64,000 nt of DNA from an uncultured Lachnospiraceae bacterium (GCA_900554415.1 USGU01000011.1:9086-73085), one strand, 5' to 3'; numbered from the stretch's first letter, positions 1 to 8,934 are shown. Numbers and translations are program-made. The notes: generated by a model not told the origin, from the sequence alone.

Positions 1-208
1 CAATCATTTTCCACATAGCCTCTGCTGAATTGAAATTTTCCGGAATCAGTTCTGCCGGATTAATCTCAATGTCAAAAGCTTCTGTAATTTCTCCTACTAA
101 TGATACAATATCAAATGATTCCAGTACATGGTCATCAATCAGTGCTTTCTCTGCTCCGAAATCCACATCCGGTCTTAAATCTTCCAAAATTTCCATTAAT
201 TCATCCAT
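1..208 (-). CDS. Acyl/peptidyl carrier protein (DltC-like), 3' end outside window
   Basis: The reading frame starts at an ATG ending at 208, behind a good ribosome site (AGGAGAAG), and runs off the window edge after 69 codons. The protein is small and acidic. Ser31, in the context LESFDIV, is the expected attachment site for 4'-phosphopantetheine in a carrier protein. It follows the adenylation enzyme on the same strand after an 85-base gap, so the enzyme probably loads an activated amino acid onto this carrier. That is the DltA-DltC arrangement used for D-alanylation of teichoic acid, but another small peptidyl-carrier pathway is possible because the downstream genes are not visible. Confidence 0.85.
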   Translation of the reverse strand, partial: MDELMEILEDLRPDVDFGAEKALIDDHVLESFDIVSLVGEITEAFDIEINPAELIPENFNSAEAMWKMI

Positions 209-293
209 TGTTCTTCTCCTTTTCCTGTATAACATGCTATTTCACGCGTCCAATGCTTGAAATAAGATTTATAGTACTTACATCTTCACACGC

Positions 294-1805
294 TTAGTGT
301 TTAAAATAAGATTTTAATGTAACCATATCCGTCTTTCCATTCGGAAGCCTTGGTATCTCCGGCAGATTAATGATCTTTCTCGGAACCATGAATCCCGGCA
401 GCATTTCCCGCATTGCAATGGAAATCTGCTTTTTATCTGCTTCTCCTGTATAAAACAGATATAATAATTCTTTTTCTTTATCATAAAGAGCGCAACTTTC
501 TGTCACACCCTCTATTTTTTCTGCTGCGCTTTCCAGTTCAGACAGTTCTACCCTATGACCCAGATGTTTAACCTGACGGTCCATACGCCCGTGGAATTCC
601 AGCTCGCCATCTCCACGCCAGCTTCCCAAATCACCTGTACGGTACATGAGTTCCCGATAGGCATGATTCAGTGGGTTCTGGACAAATGCCTTTGCACTGC
701 GTTCTTCTGAACCATAATAACCAAGCGCCAATACCGGTCCAAGCACACATATTTCTCCGGTCTCACCCGGTTGTACCTCCTGATTCTGCTCATTCAGTAT
801 AAGAATCCGGTACTGCTTATACGGCTTTCCAATCGGAAGCACAGTATCCTCAGTAACCTTTTCTTTTACAACATAATAGGTACAAGATGCCGTTGCCTCT
901 GTCGGTCCATACTGGTTGACAAACAATATGTCCGGTAAGTGCTCCTGCCATATTTTCAAAATCTTTCCAGGCATCACGGAACCAGAGAAACAGACTTTCT
1001 TTAAGAAACGTGGCACTTCATATTCAAATGCCTTCATCTGCGCCGGAATGGTAAGTGCAGAACTGCTCCAGCACAAGGTTGTCACTTCATATTGATTCAA
1101 TGCTTCAAATAATTTTGCCGGAACTGCAAAATATTGTTTTGGCAAAATTACCGTTGTTGCACCCTCCTTTACCGGGAAATAAATATCACGGATTGCCGCA
1201 ATATAATCCAGTGGAGACTGATTTCCCATACGGTCTTCTTCTCCGATATGCAACACTTCCGAAACAGCGTCTATATAACACATCAGTGAATAATGGGAAG
1301 TAATAACCCCCTTGGGAATGCCCGTAGAACCGGATGTAAAAATTGTATAAAGAGGCATGTCAGAAGACATTCCTCCCCTCACTTTAGCAAGTCCTTTTTC
1401 ATCTGTCTCTGTCAATTCCATCAGTTCTTCCATAATAAGAACCGTTCCCTGAAACTGGAGTTCTTCCGCCTTCTTCTGGTTCTCCCGGTCCACGATTAAG
1501 ACATCTGCCTGAATCACATCTAATATCTGCAACAATCGCGTAGTCGGCATGGTCGCATCAATCGGTGCATAGAAATTGCCACTGTATACAACACCTAAGA
1601 AACTGACCGGTGTAAACCGGTGTCGTCCACTCATTACCAGAATAGGCTGACGTTCTTTTTTATATTTCAAAAGATGGCTTCCTACTGCTTTTGCCATCTC
1701 ATTTACTTCTCTGAATGTAAGACTGCCTGACTCATCTATGAATGCTGTCTTATCGGGAATGCGTTCTGCCGTTCTGTCCAGCCAGTCTAAAACTGTAATA
1801 TCCAT
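294..1805 (-). CDS. Amino-acid adenylation enzyme, DltA-like (ANL superfamily)
   Basis: 503 residues, the length of D-alanine:carrier-protein ligases. ANL motifs appear in order: the P-loop-like TSGSTGIPKG near residues 157-166, NQYGPTEAT near 300, YRTGDLG and GRMDRQVKHLGHRVEL near 400-430, and the C-terminal lysine motif LPNGKTD. Family enzymes form an aminoacyl-adenylate from ATP and transfer it to the thiol of a carrier protein. A carrier protein gene follows, so the pair should act together. Substrate cannot be read with certainty; D-alanine for teichoic acid decoration is the best guess. Start is the ATG preceded by AAAGGAAGAG. Confidence 0.85.
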   Translation of the reverse strand: MDITVLDWLDRTAERIPDKTAFIDESGSLTFREVNEMAKAVGSHLLKYKKERQPILVMSGRHRFTPVSFLGVVYSGNFYAPIDATMPTTRLLQILDVIQADVLIVDRENQKKAEELQFQGTVLIMEELMELTETDEKGLAKVRGGMSSDMPLYTIFTSGSTGIPKGVITSHYSLMCYIDAVSEVLHIGEEDRMGNQSPLDYIAAIRDIYFPVKEGATTVILPKQYFAVPAKLFEALNQYEVTTLCWSSSALTIPAQMKAFEYEVPRFLKKVCFSGSVMPGKILKIWQEHLPDILFVNQYGPTEATASCTYYVVKEKVTEDTVLPIGKPYKQYRILILNEQNQEVQPGETGEICVLGPVLALGYYGSEERSAKAFVQNPLNHAYRELMYRTGDLGSWRGDGELEFHGRMDRQVKHLGHRVELSELESAAEKIEGVTESCALYDKEKELLYLFYTGEADKKQISIAMREMLPGFMVPRKIINLPEIPRLPNGKTDMVTLKSYFKH

Positions 1806-1831
1806 GTCTTCTCTTCCTTTCTACCTACGTT

Positions 1832-1859
1832 ATTCTACCACATATTTCTTAAGAAGCAA
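1832..1859 (-). promoter_or_regulatory. Probable promoter of the adenylation gene
   Basis: On the minus strand, TTGCTT (1854-1859) and TAGAAT (1832-1837) are separated by 16 bases, just upstream of the adenylation gene and beyond the copA terminator. A modest SigA-type match. Confidence 0.45.
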
Positions 1860-1891
1860 CAAAGTATTTCTTAACTTTTTTATATTTCTAT

Positions 1892-1940
1892 AAAAAAAGA
1901 GAAGTTCTACGCCTCTTTACCGCAAAACTTCTCTTTTCTA
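1892..1940 (-). terminator. Terminator after copA
   Basis: A 12-base-pair perfect stem (1895-1906 with 1926-1937) is followed on the minus strand by a run of U. It lies just past the copA stop codon, so it ends the csoR-copA transcript. Confidence 0.85.
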
Positions 1941-1989
1941 TCATTTAAATTACTGTTTCTGTAACAATAACCCTACGCAGACATATTGT

Positions 1990-2199
1990 TTATTCCACGG
2001 AAATTACAGCATAATCCTGAACTTCTACTGCCTGTTTTAATACATCGTCTGCTACTTCTGCATTCAAAGTAACAATTGCAGTTCCATTTTCATGGCTTAC
2101 TTCTGCTGACTCTACCTGTGGAAGTTCCTCCAAAGCCTTTTTCACTCTTCCTGAGCAGTGTCCACACATCATTCCTTCGATTTTCATTGTCTTAACCAT
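1990..2199 (-). CDS. Probable internal translation start giving a free CopZ-like chaperone
   Basis: Inside copA, in frame, an ATG ending at 2199 is preceded by AAGGAGG (2208-2214) with an 8-base spacer, a near-ideal ribosome site in the middle of a gene. Initiation here would give a 69-residue protein with the whole GMMCGHC domain, the size of stand-alone CopZ chaperones. The residues just upstream are a low-complexity Lys/Glu linker, as expected if an intergenic region had become coding. What is seen is the site and the domain; dual expression is inference. Confidence 0.5.
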   Translation of the reverse strand: MVKTMKIEGMMCGHCSGRVKKALEELPQVESAEVSHENGTAIVTLNAEVADDVLKQAVEVQDYAVISVE

Positions 2200-4512
2200 T
2201 GTCTTTTCCTCCTTATTCTCTTTGTGACTGGTTTTGATTTTTTTATCCTTACTTGCATCATACATTTTGAACAGATTCAGTCGCAATGCATTAGATACAA
2301 CGCAGAAACTTGATAAACTCATGGCTGCCGCACCAAACATCGGGTTCAGCTTCCATTCGAATAACGGAATCCATACTCCTGCTGCAAGCGGGATTCCAAT
2401 AATATTGTAAATAAATGCCCAGAACAGGTTTTCATGGATATTTCTTAAAGTTGCCCGGCTTAAACGGATTGCTGCCGGAACATCACTTAAGCGGCTTTTC
2501 ATCAGCACAACATCCGCTGCGTCAATAGCGATATCGGTTCCTGCTCCGATGGCAATTCCCATGTCAGCTCTGGTAAGTGCAGGTGCATCGTTGATACCAT
2601 CTCCGACCATAGCAACCTTGCCCTGCTTCTGAAGTCTGCTGATGACCTGTTCTTTTCCATCTGGAAGAACACCTGCAATGACTTCATCCACACCTGCCTG
2701 TTTTCCGATTGCCTTGGCTGTACGCTCATTATCTCCGGTCAGCATTACCACATGGATTCCCATGTTCTGAAGTTCACGTACTGCCTGTGGACTGTCTTCC
2801 TTAATCACATCGGCTACCGCGATAATTCCAAGAAGTTCTTCTCCTCTTGCAAAGAATAACGGAGTCTTTCCTTCTTCTGCCAGCTTCTCTGCCTGACATT
2901 CCATTTCTGGAGATACCTGTACCTTCGTCTGGATAAATTTCAGATTACCACCATTTAAAACGTTATTTTCATAAGTAGCTGTAAGTCCGTTTCCAGGAAG
3001 AATCTGGAAATCTGTTACTTCTTTTGCTTCTACATTATGCTCTTCTGCATAGGTTAAAATTGCTCTTGCAAGCGGATGCTCGCTCTTTCTTTCCAGTGCA
3101 TAGGCAAGGGAAAGAAGGGTTTCTTCGTCCTGGCCTGCTGCCGGTAAAATATCTGTAATCTTTGGTTCTCCACTGGTAATGGTTCCTGTCTTATCCATAA
3201 CCACAATCTGCATTTTACCTGTTTCTTCCAAAGAAACGGCTGTCTTAAACATAATTCCGTTCTTGGCACCTTTTCCGTTGCCGACCATAATCGCAACCGG
3301 AGTTGCAAGTCCAAGGGCACAAGGACAACTGATTACCAATACGGAAATGGCTCTTGCAAGGGCAAAGCCAAATGTCTGTCCTGCCAGCATCCATACGATA
3401 AAGGTAACAACTGCAATCGAGATAACTGCCGGTACGAATACACCGGAAACTTTGTCTGCTACTTTCGCAATCGGTGCTTTTGTTGCTGCCGCATCGCTGA
3501 CCATCTGGATAATCTGAGAAAGGGTCGTATCTTCGCCTACACGGGAAGCTTCACATTTCAGGAATCCGGACTGGTTCAAGGTAGCTGCAGATACCATATC
3601 GCCTTCTGCCTTGTCCACCGGAATACTTTCCCCGGTAAGTGCAGATTCATTTACCGCACTGTTTCCTTCTAATATAATACCATCCACCGGAATATTTTCA
3701 CCAGGACGGACTACAAAAATATCACCTTTTTTTACCTGCTCAATCGGCACTTCCTGCTCTACACCATTCTGCACAATCACTGCAGTCTTTGGTGCCAGCT
3801 TCATCAGGCTCTTCAGTGCATCCGTTGTTTTTCCTTTGGAGCGGGCCTCCAGCATTTTACCAACGGTAATCAATGTCAGAATCATGGCTGCTGATTCAAA
3901 ATAAAATTCATGCATGTAAGACATCACCGCATCTGCATTTCCCTTAAGCTGTGCATCGGTCATGGCAAACAATGCATAGGTGCTGTAAAGGAAGGATGCC
4001 ATAGAACCCATAGCAACCAGGGTATCCATGTTGGGTGCCTTATGAATCAGTCCCTTCCATCCACTGATGAAAAACTTCTGGTTGATGACCATTACGATTC
4101 CGGCAAGCAATAACTGTACAAGTCCCATGGCAATATGGTTGCCTTCGAAAAACTTCGGAAGCGGCCATCCCCACATCATATGTCCCATTGAGAAATACAT
4201 AAGAACAATCAAAAATCCCAAAGAATATAAGAGCCTGCGTTTCAGCACCGGAGTGGTTCTGTCCTTTAAGGCATCCTCATCCATTCCTCTGCTGCCGCTC
4301 TCTTTCTTCGCGCCTCCCGCAAGAGACGCTCCATAACCGGCATCCACTACCGCTTTAATGACTGCGTCCGGGGAAGCCGTACCTTCTACTCCCATGGAAT
4401 TGGTCAAAAGACTTACGGAGCAGGAACTGACTCCCGGTACTTTTGATACTGCTTTTTCTACTCTGGCGCTGCATGCTGCGCAGCTCATTCCAGTTATATT
4501 GTACTGTTCCAT
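1990..4512 (-). CDS. copA: Copper-exporting P1B-type ATPase with N- and C-terminal metal-binding domains
   Basis: 840 residues. Order: N-terminal heavy-metal-associated domain with GMSCAAC (Cys11, Cys14); transmembrane block; the membrane motif SCPCALG that defines Cu+ transport; phosphorylation site DKTGT; HP motif SEHPLA; hinge GDGINDAPA; last transmembrane pair; a lysine/glutamate-rich linker; and a second metal-binding domain (GMMCGHC) at the extreme C terminus. It exports cytosolic Cu+ at the cost of ATP. It follows csoR by 27 bases, so it is copper-induced. The C-terminal domain resembles a free CopZ chaperone and has its own ribosome site (separate entry). Confidence 0.96.
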   Translation of the reverse strand: MEQYNITGMSCAACSARVEKAVSKVPGVSSCSVSLLTNSMGVEGTASPDAVIKAVVDAGYGASLAGGAKKESGSRGMDEDALKDRTTPVLKRRLLYSLGFLIVLMYFSMGHMMWGWPLPKFFEGNHIAMGLVQLLLAGIVMVINQKFFISGWKGLIHKAPNMDTLVAMGSMASFLYSTYALFAMTDAQLKGNADAVMSYMHEFYFESAAMILTLITVGKMLEARSKGKTTDALKSLMKLAPKTAVIVQNGVEQEVPIEQVKKGDIFVVRPGENIPVDGIILEGNSAVNESALTGESIPVDKAEGDMVSAATLNQSGFLKCEASRVGEDTTLSQIIQMVSDAAATKAPIAKVADKVSGVFVPAVISIAVVTFIVWMLAGQTFGFALARAISVLVISCPCALGLATPVAIMVGNGKGAKNGIMFKTAVSLEETGKMQIVVMDKTGTITSGEPKITDILPAAGQDEETLLSLAYALERKSEHPLARAILTYAEEHNVEAKEVTDFQILPGNGLTATYENNVLNGGNLKFIQTKVQVSPEMECQAEKLAEEGKTPLFFARGEELLGIIAVADVIKEDSPQAVRELQNMGIHVVMLTGDNERTAKAIGKQAGVDEVIAGVLPDGKEQVISRLQKQGKVAMVGDGINDAPALTRADMGIAIGAGTDIAIDAADVVLMKSRLSDVPAAIRLSRATLRNIHENLFWAFIYNIIGIPLAAGVWIPLFEWKLNPMFGAAAMSLSSFCVVSNALRLNLFKMYDASKDKKIKTSHKENKEEKTMVKTMKIEGMMCGHCSGRVKKALEELPQVESAEVSHENGTAIVTLNAEVADDVLKQAVEVQDYAVISVE

Positions 4513-4539
4513 TTGAAAATCACCTCTACTTCATTCACT

Positions 4540-4836
4540 CTACTTCATCAATTTCTGTAAGGTTGCAACCAGTTCATCCACGGTCTCATCCTTACCTTCC
4601 CGAATATCATTCGTTACGCATGTTTTTATATGTTCAGCTAAAAGCTGCTTATTAAAGCTGTTCAGCGCCGCATTCACTGCCGCTGCCTGAGTCAGAATGT
4701 CGATACAATAGGCATCTTCCTGAACCATCCGCTTCAGTCCACGCACCTGACCTTCAATACGGCTAAGTCTGTTCACAAGCTTCTTCAGTTCTTCTTCTGA
4801 ACGTTTTTTCTTCTTATGGCAACACTCTCGCTCCAT
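4540..4836 (-). CDS. csoR: Copper-sensing repressor, CsoR family
   Basis: 98-residue all-helical DUF156/CsoR protein with the signature NRLSRIEGQVRGLKRMV. The Cu+ ligand set Cys-His-Cys is present: Cys in DAYCID, and His and Cys in AEHIKTC. Apo-CsoR binds DNA and releases on Cu+ binding. A longer frame begins at 4866, but that start would precede the likely transcription start; the ATG at 4836 has GGAGG at good spacing and is preferred. An N-terminal ERECCHKKKK stretch adds a Cys-Cys-His cluster not needed for the core fold. First gene of csoR-copA. Confidence 0.92.
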   Translation of the reverse strand: MERECCHKKKKRSEEELKKLVNRLSRIEGQVRGLKRMVQEDAYCIDILTQAAAVNAALNSFNKQLLAEHIKTCVTNDIREGKDETVDELVATLQKLMK

Positions 4837-4866
4837 ATTGTTTCCTCCTTTTTTCTTTCTATCCAC

Positions 4867-4895
4867 ATACTATACCCCCGTGTGGTATTTGTCAA
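4867..4895 (-). promoter_or_regulatory. csoR-copA promoter with CsoR-like operator
   Basis: Minus strand: -35 TTGACA (4890-4895), 17-base spacer, -10 TAGTAT (4867-4872). The spacer holds the inverted repeat ATACC-CCCGTGT-GGTAT (4872-4888), a G/C-tract dyad of the CsoR operator type. Repressor bound here would block polymerase, giving copper-relieved autoregulation. Confidence 0.8.
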
Positions 4896-4935
4896 CCTTT
4901 TTTCTTACATTTTTTTCTATTGAAAAAAGTTCATC

Positions 4936-4976
4936 AAAAACAGAGACCTGCCATTTTCAAAATGACAAGTCTCTGT
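4936..4976 (-). terminator. Terminator after the Bce-type permease gene
   Basis: Long, nearly perfect stem (4941-4957 with 4959-4975) followed on the minus strand by UUUUUG. It separates the exporter operon from the csoR promoter. Confidence 0.8.
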
Positions 4977-5005
4977 TCAACAACCCAACTCTTATTTTAT
5001 GTGTT

Positions 5006-7039
5006 TTATACCCTTTTGCCACCACTTACAATATGAAAGTATAAGTTCGATGTGATTTTGTAAACAACCGCATAGAAAATTCCAAATATCACGTAGCACA
5101 CTACCGTGATGCCAATAATCAGTGCCCGATTATATAGTCCAAACATGGTCATAATCTTCCAAAGGAACGGAAATGCAAAGCAAAGATGGAGTCCTGCCAT
5201 TAATAATGGCGAGAAGAATACGGTCAGCATCTGGGAGTTGATGCTCTTTCTGATATCCTGTTTCGTCATTCCTACCTTCTGCATGATTTCGTAGCGGGCA
5301 TAATCTTCGTATCCTTCTGAAAGCTGTTTATAATAGATAATCATAACTGCTGCCAGCAAGAATACCGTACCCAGCACAATGCCGAGGAAGAACAGGCTTC
5401 CGTTCAAGTCGTAGAATGACTCCCGGTTATCCTCCCGGCTGTCAACACTGTAAAACCTTAAGCCATCCACTGACTCTGTTTCCGATAACTTCGCCAGACC
5501 TTTACCAATCGCCTCTGTTTCTTTGATTTCCTGCTCTGTACTTTCCACATCATATCCGCATTTCCACCGCAGTGCCATCATGGTTTCCCCAGTCTGTGTA
5601 CGGAAACCAGACACGGTCCTTAAGCATTCTTCAAAATCCGGTACTACCATGATCATGCTTGGATTCATCATAGAATCCAATTCCCCATCTTTTACGCAGG
5701 TATCCAACATCTTCTTCACCTTGTAACTTGGTCCGTTTACAATGGTAAATGTATCCGAATCGTACGTAATCTGATTTCCATAAAGCAGACATTCATCTGC
5801 ATTTAAGGTTTCATCTGCATCACATAACCGGTTATATTCTTCCAGTGACATTACCTGTAATATCCCTACCCGTTCATAATCATTAATGCTCACATCCACT
5901 GACGTCACGTCCAGATTAATTCCCTTATCTGAAAATAACCCGGAGGTACTTCCCACCGTATAACAGTCTGTTTCCTTGACTTCCGGACTGTTTTCCCGGA
6001 CTGCTTCATATAATTTCTTCAGATTTTCCGGATTCAAGTCTTCCACATCACTTATCCCTACGACAACATTTACGGAATGTGGATATCTTCCAACTAAGGA
6101 ATCCTCAATTCCAAAGTAAAGACTGGTGGTAGACGAAAGCATAACCAGAACCATGGTAAGTAAAATACAAATGGACGCAAGTCCGGCTCCATTCCGCTTC
6201 ATACGGTACATCATAGAAGAAACCGATATGAAATGATTTGGCTGATAATAGTAGCGTTTATTCTTCTGCAGAATCCTGCAAAGTACCACGGAACCCGCCA
6301 TAAAAAGTGCATAGGTACCGATAATAACCATAACCACTGCCAGGAAGAAATACATCAGTGCCGTAAGCGGCTCCTTGATGCTGACCGCCAGATAGTAAGC
6401 TGCCCCGAGCAGAATCACACCGATTGCCGCATAAACCCATGTACGCTTCGGCATTTTCTCGCCTACTTTATTGCTCTTTAACAAATCAAGCGGCTTGGCA
6501 AACCATACTTTGATTACGGAATTCAGAAGCAGCATAAGATAAGTTACAATATACCCGGTAACAGTATACCAAACGGAAACAGGACTAATCCGCAGATCCA
6601 GGGAAATGTCCATATGAACCAGATTAAACAGGACAAGTTCTGCTCCTTTGGACAGCAGGATTCCGGCTGCCAGTCCTGTCACAATGGCAATACCGCCCAC
6701 GAAAATGCTTTCCCATACCATAATCATGCATACATTCTGTTTATTCATGCCCAGAATGTTGTATAATCCAAACTCCCGATATCTCTGACGAATCAGAAAG
6801 GAATTGGTATAAAACAGAAAGATGATAGAAAATATTGCAATCACGGCATAGCCCAGTGGTAACACTGTTGACAGGGTAACTGACCCTCTCATCATTCCGA
6901 TAACAGGTGAGTCGTGAAGGAACCGGAGCAGGTAAAACATCATGACCATTAAGGCTCCCATTGCAATATATGGAACATATAGCCGTTTATTCTTGCGGAT
7001 TCCTTCCCACGCTAATTTTGGATACACATTGATTCTCAT
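5006..7039 (-). CDS. ABC transporter permease, BceB/FtsX family (antimicrobial-peptide sensing and detoxification)
   Basis: 677 residues with the BceB layout: one N-terminal membrane helix (about 20-40), a group of helices, a large extracellular domain of about 200 residues (about 310-520), and a final helix group. The N terminus, KLAWEGIRKNKRLYVPY, is typical. BceB-type permeases recognise peptide antibiotics such as bacitracin and also signal to the partner histidine kinase. The gene overlaps the ATPase gene by 4 bases (ATGA), so the two are translationally coupled. Ligand cannot be deduced. Confidence 0.9.
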   Translation of the reverse strand: MRINVYPKLAWEGIRKNKRLYVPYIAMGALMVMMFYLLRFLHDSPVIGMMRGSVTLSTVLPLGYAVIAIFSIIFLFYTNSFLIRQRYREFGLYNILGMNKQNVCMIMVWESIFVGGIAIVTGLAAGILLSKGAELVLFNLVHMDISLDLRISPVSVWYTVTGYIVTYLMLLLNSVIKVWFAKPLDLLKSNKVGEKMPKRTWVYAAIGVILLGAAYYLAVSIKEPLTALMYFFLAVVMVIIGTYALFMAGSVVLCRILQKNKRYYYQPNHFISVSSMMYRMKRNGAGLASICILLTMVLVMLSSTTSLYFGIEDSLVGRYPHSVNVVVGISDVEDLNPENLKKLYEAVRENSPEVKETDCYTVGSTSGLFSDKGINLDVTSVDVSINDYERVGILQVMSLEEYNRLCDADETLNADECLLYGNQITYDSDTFTIVNGPSYKVKKMLDTCVKDGELDSMMNPSMIMVVPDFEECLRTVSGFRTQTGETMMALRWKCGYDVESTEQEIKETEAIGKGLAKLSETESVDGLRFYSVDSREDNRESFYDLNGSLFFLGIVLGTVFLLAAVMIIYYKQLSEGYEDYARYEIMQKVGMTKQDIRKSINSQMLTVFFSPLLMAGLHLCFAFPFLWKIMTMFGLYNRALIIGITVVCYVIFGIFYAVVYKITSNLYFHIVSGGKRV

Positions 7040-7800
7040 CTTCTGTCACCACCTGTCGCAAGAGTTGTCAGTGTACTGGAAATCATCTGATACAACTGCT
7101 CATCAGTCTGATTGCCTCTGTATATCTGATGGAACACTTCCCCGTCCTTGATAAATAATACCCTGCTTGCATGGCTTGCCGCCTTTACCGAATGGGTTAC
7201 CATTACAATGGTCTGTCCGCCATAATTGATATCCTCAAATAACTTTAACAGTTCATCCGTGGCTTTGGAATCCAGTGCCCCTGTCGGTTCATCCGCAAGT
7301 ATCAGCTTGGGATTAGTAATCAATGCTCTGGCAACTGCCACCCTCTGTTTCTGTCCACCTGATATTTCATATGGATACTTTTTCAGCAGATGCTTGATTC
7401 CAAGCTTCTCCACAATCGGCATCATTTTACTTTCCATTACTTTGTAATGATTGCCTGCAAGCACAAGCGGAAGGTAAATGTTATCTTCTACCGTAAAGGT
7501 ATCTAGAAGATTAAACTCCTGAAACACAAATCCCAGATTATCTCTTCGGAAAGTTCCCATTTGAGATTCCTTCACCTTGGAGAGGTCCATTCCCTCCAGT
7601 TTTACTGTTCCATCCGTTGGCTTATCAAGCGCAGCCAGAATATTCAGCAAGGTGGTTTTTCCTGAACCGGATTCTCCCATAATTGCTACATATTCTCCAC
7701 GTTCTACACTGAAAGATACATTCTTCAGTGCCTCTACCTTGTTTCCTCCAAACCGGGTCGCATACACTTTGCGGACTCCATTTACTTCTAATATACTCAT
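7036..7800 (-). CDS. ABC transporter ATP-binding protein, BceA type
   Basis: 254 residues with a complete nucleotide-binding domain: Walker A GESGSGKTT, Q-loop FQEFNLL, signature SGGQKQR, Walker B LILADEPTGALD and H-loop VTHS. It belongs to the MacB/LolD/BceA class. It powers the adjacent FtsX-type permease. It has its own promoter region, separate from the upstream kinase gene. Confidence 0.92.
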   Translation of the reverse strand: MSILEVNGVRKVYATRFGGNKVEALKNVSFSVERGEYVAIMGESGSGKTTLLNILAALDKPTDGTVKLEGMDLSKVKESQMGTFRRDNLGFVFQEFNLLDTFTVEDNIYLPLVLAGNHYKVMESKMMPIVEKLGIKHLLKKYPYEISGGQKQRVAVARALITNPKLILADEPTGALDSKATDELLKLFEDINYGGQTIVMVTHSVKAASHASRVLFIKDGEVFHQIYRGNQTDEQLYQMISSTLTTLATGGDRR

Positions 7801-7830
7801 ATTAAAATCCCCTTTCGAATTTCTGTCATT

Positions 7831-7885
7831 ATTATAGCAAAAGGGGAAATTGAATCACCATCGAATCAGCTTACAATTTCCCCTT
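7831..7885 (-). promoter_or_regulatory. Promoter of the transporter genes with a perfect 12-bp inverted repeat
   Basis: Minus strand TATAAT (7831-7836) lies about 30 bases before the ATPase gene. There is no good -35; instead a perfect inverted repeat, AAGGGGAAATTG (7841-7852) and its complement (7874-7885), spans that place and extends upstream. A missing -35 plus an upstream dyad fits a promoter activated by the cognate response regulator, as in Bce systems. Binding is inferred. Confidence 0.6.
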
Positions 7886-7908
7886 CACTTCTAACACTTT
7901 TGTCACAT

Positions 7909-7962
7909 TTATTCGAATTTCATTTCTTATTCGAATTTTATTTCTTATTCGAACTTCATTTC
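7909..7962 (-). repeat. Three tandem 18-bp copies of the kinase gene's last six codons
   Basis: On the minus strand the unit GAAATGAAGTTCGAATAA, which is the kinase C terminus Glu-Met-Lys-Phe-Glu plus stop, is followed by two more copies differing by one or two bases. Each copy carries the stop codon, so only the first is translated. The array lies between the kinase gene and the transporter promoter. Confidence 0.9.
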
Positions 7963-8934
7963 TCTGTGGCTTACATCAATCCGAATGGTCGTTCCTTTAT
8001 CCGGCTCCGACTGGGCCCAAATCCGGTGTCCCAGATTATCGCAGATACGCCTGCACAAATACAGACCGATTCCGCTTGCCTTTTTGTCCATCCGCCCATT
8101 ATATCCCGTATAACCTTTCTCAAAAATCCTTGGCAAATCCTCCGGTGCGATTCCGATTCCCGTATCCCGGATACAGAGTATATGCGGCTCTTCCATATAG
8201 ATGGAAACCGTTCCCATCATAGTATATTTGAGTGCATTTGACAGTACCTGCTCCACAACAAAGGAAAGCCATTTTTCATCTGTCAACACATCTTCTTCTA
8301 TTTTTTCATAGGAAAGTCCGATTTTCCGGCTGATAAATTCCCCGGAAAACTTCTTCACTGCTGCACGGACAATTTTATCTAAATCATACTCCCTGAATAC
8401 ATAGTCCGAGGAATCGGAATCCAGTCTCAGAAACATGAGTACCATTTCCACGTACTGTTCAATCCGGAACAAATCTCCCGAAAGCTGTCTGCTTAAAGCA
8501 GAATCTTCATTTTGCAGATGGAGTCTCATAGACGCAATGGGCGTCTTAATCTGATGTGCCCATACGGTATAATAATCTGTCATTTCCTGATAATTCTGGT
8601 TCATTGCCCTCTGTAATTCCTGCTGTTTCTGCCGCAGCTCATGAATCACACTCTGATAAGCTGTTTCCAACACACTTTCTGCAGACGGCAGATATTCTTC
8701 TAATACCTCAGGCACATTTTCAATATGCTGCAAAGCCTCTGTCTTCTGTTTCACCCTCTTAAAATCCAGAATCAGATAAATGATACAAAGGGTCAGACAT
8801 AATATCGTAGGGTAAATGGTTGCACGAAGTGGCAGATGATACATGGCAAAACAAACAAAATAAATAAGCGCACAACCGGACATCAAAAGAATACTTTTCA
8901 CTCTCTGCTTCAGATATGCACCAAACAGTTCCAT
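7945..8934 (-). CDS. Intramembrane-sensing histidine kinase, BceS type
   Basis: 329 residues. Two closely spaced N-terminal membrane helices (about 14-58) have almost no extracellular loop, the hallmark of kinases that sense through a partner BceAB transporter. Then come the H-box WAHQIKTPIASMRL, the N-box VLSNALKYT and G-boxes DTGIGIAPEDLPRIF and ASGIGLYL. It should phosphorylate the response regulator encoded 18 bases upstream. The start ATG follows GGAGGAAG. The 3' end lies in the triple 18-bp repeat. Confidence 0.92.
   Translation of the reverse strand: MELFGAYLKQRVKSILLMSGCALIYFVCFAMYHLPLRATIYPTILCLTLCIIYLILDFKRVKQKTEALQHIENVPEVLEEYLPSAESVLETAYQSVIHELRQKQQELQRAMNQNYQEMTDYYTVWAHQIKTPIASMRLHLQNEDSALSRQLSGDLFRIEQYVEMVLMFLRLDSDSSDYVFREYDLDKIVRAAVKKFSGEFISRKIGLSYEKIEEDVLTDEKWLSFVVEQVLSNALKYTMMGTVSIYMEEPHILCIRDTGIGIAPEDLPRIFEKGYTGYNGRMDKKASGIGLYLCRRICDNLGHRIWAQSEPDKGTTIRIDVSHREMKFE

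Noticed and set aside
6258..6440. 60-residue minus frame inside the permease gene
   Set aside because: Out-of-frame shadow of the BceB-type permease.
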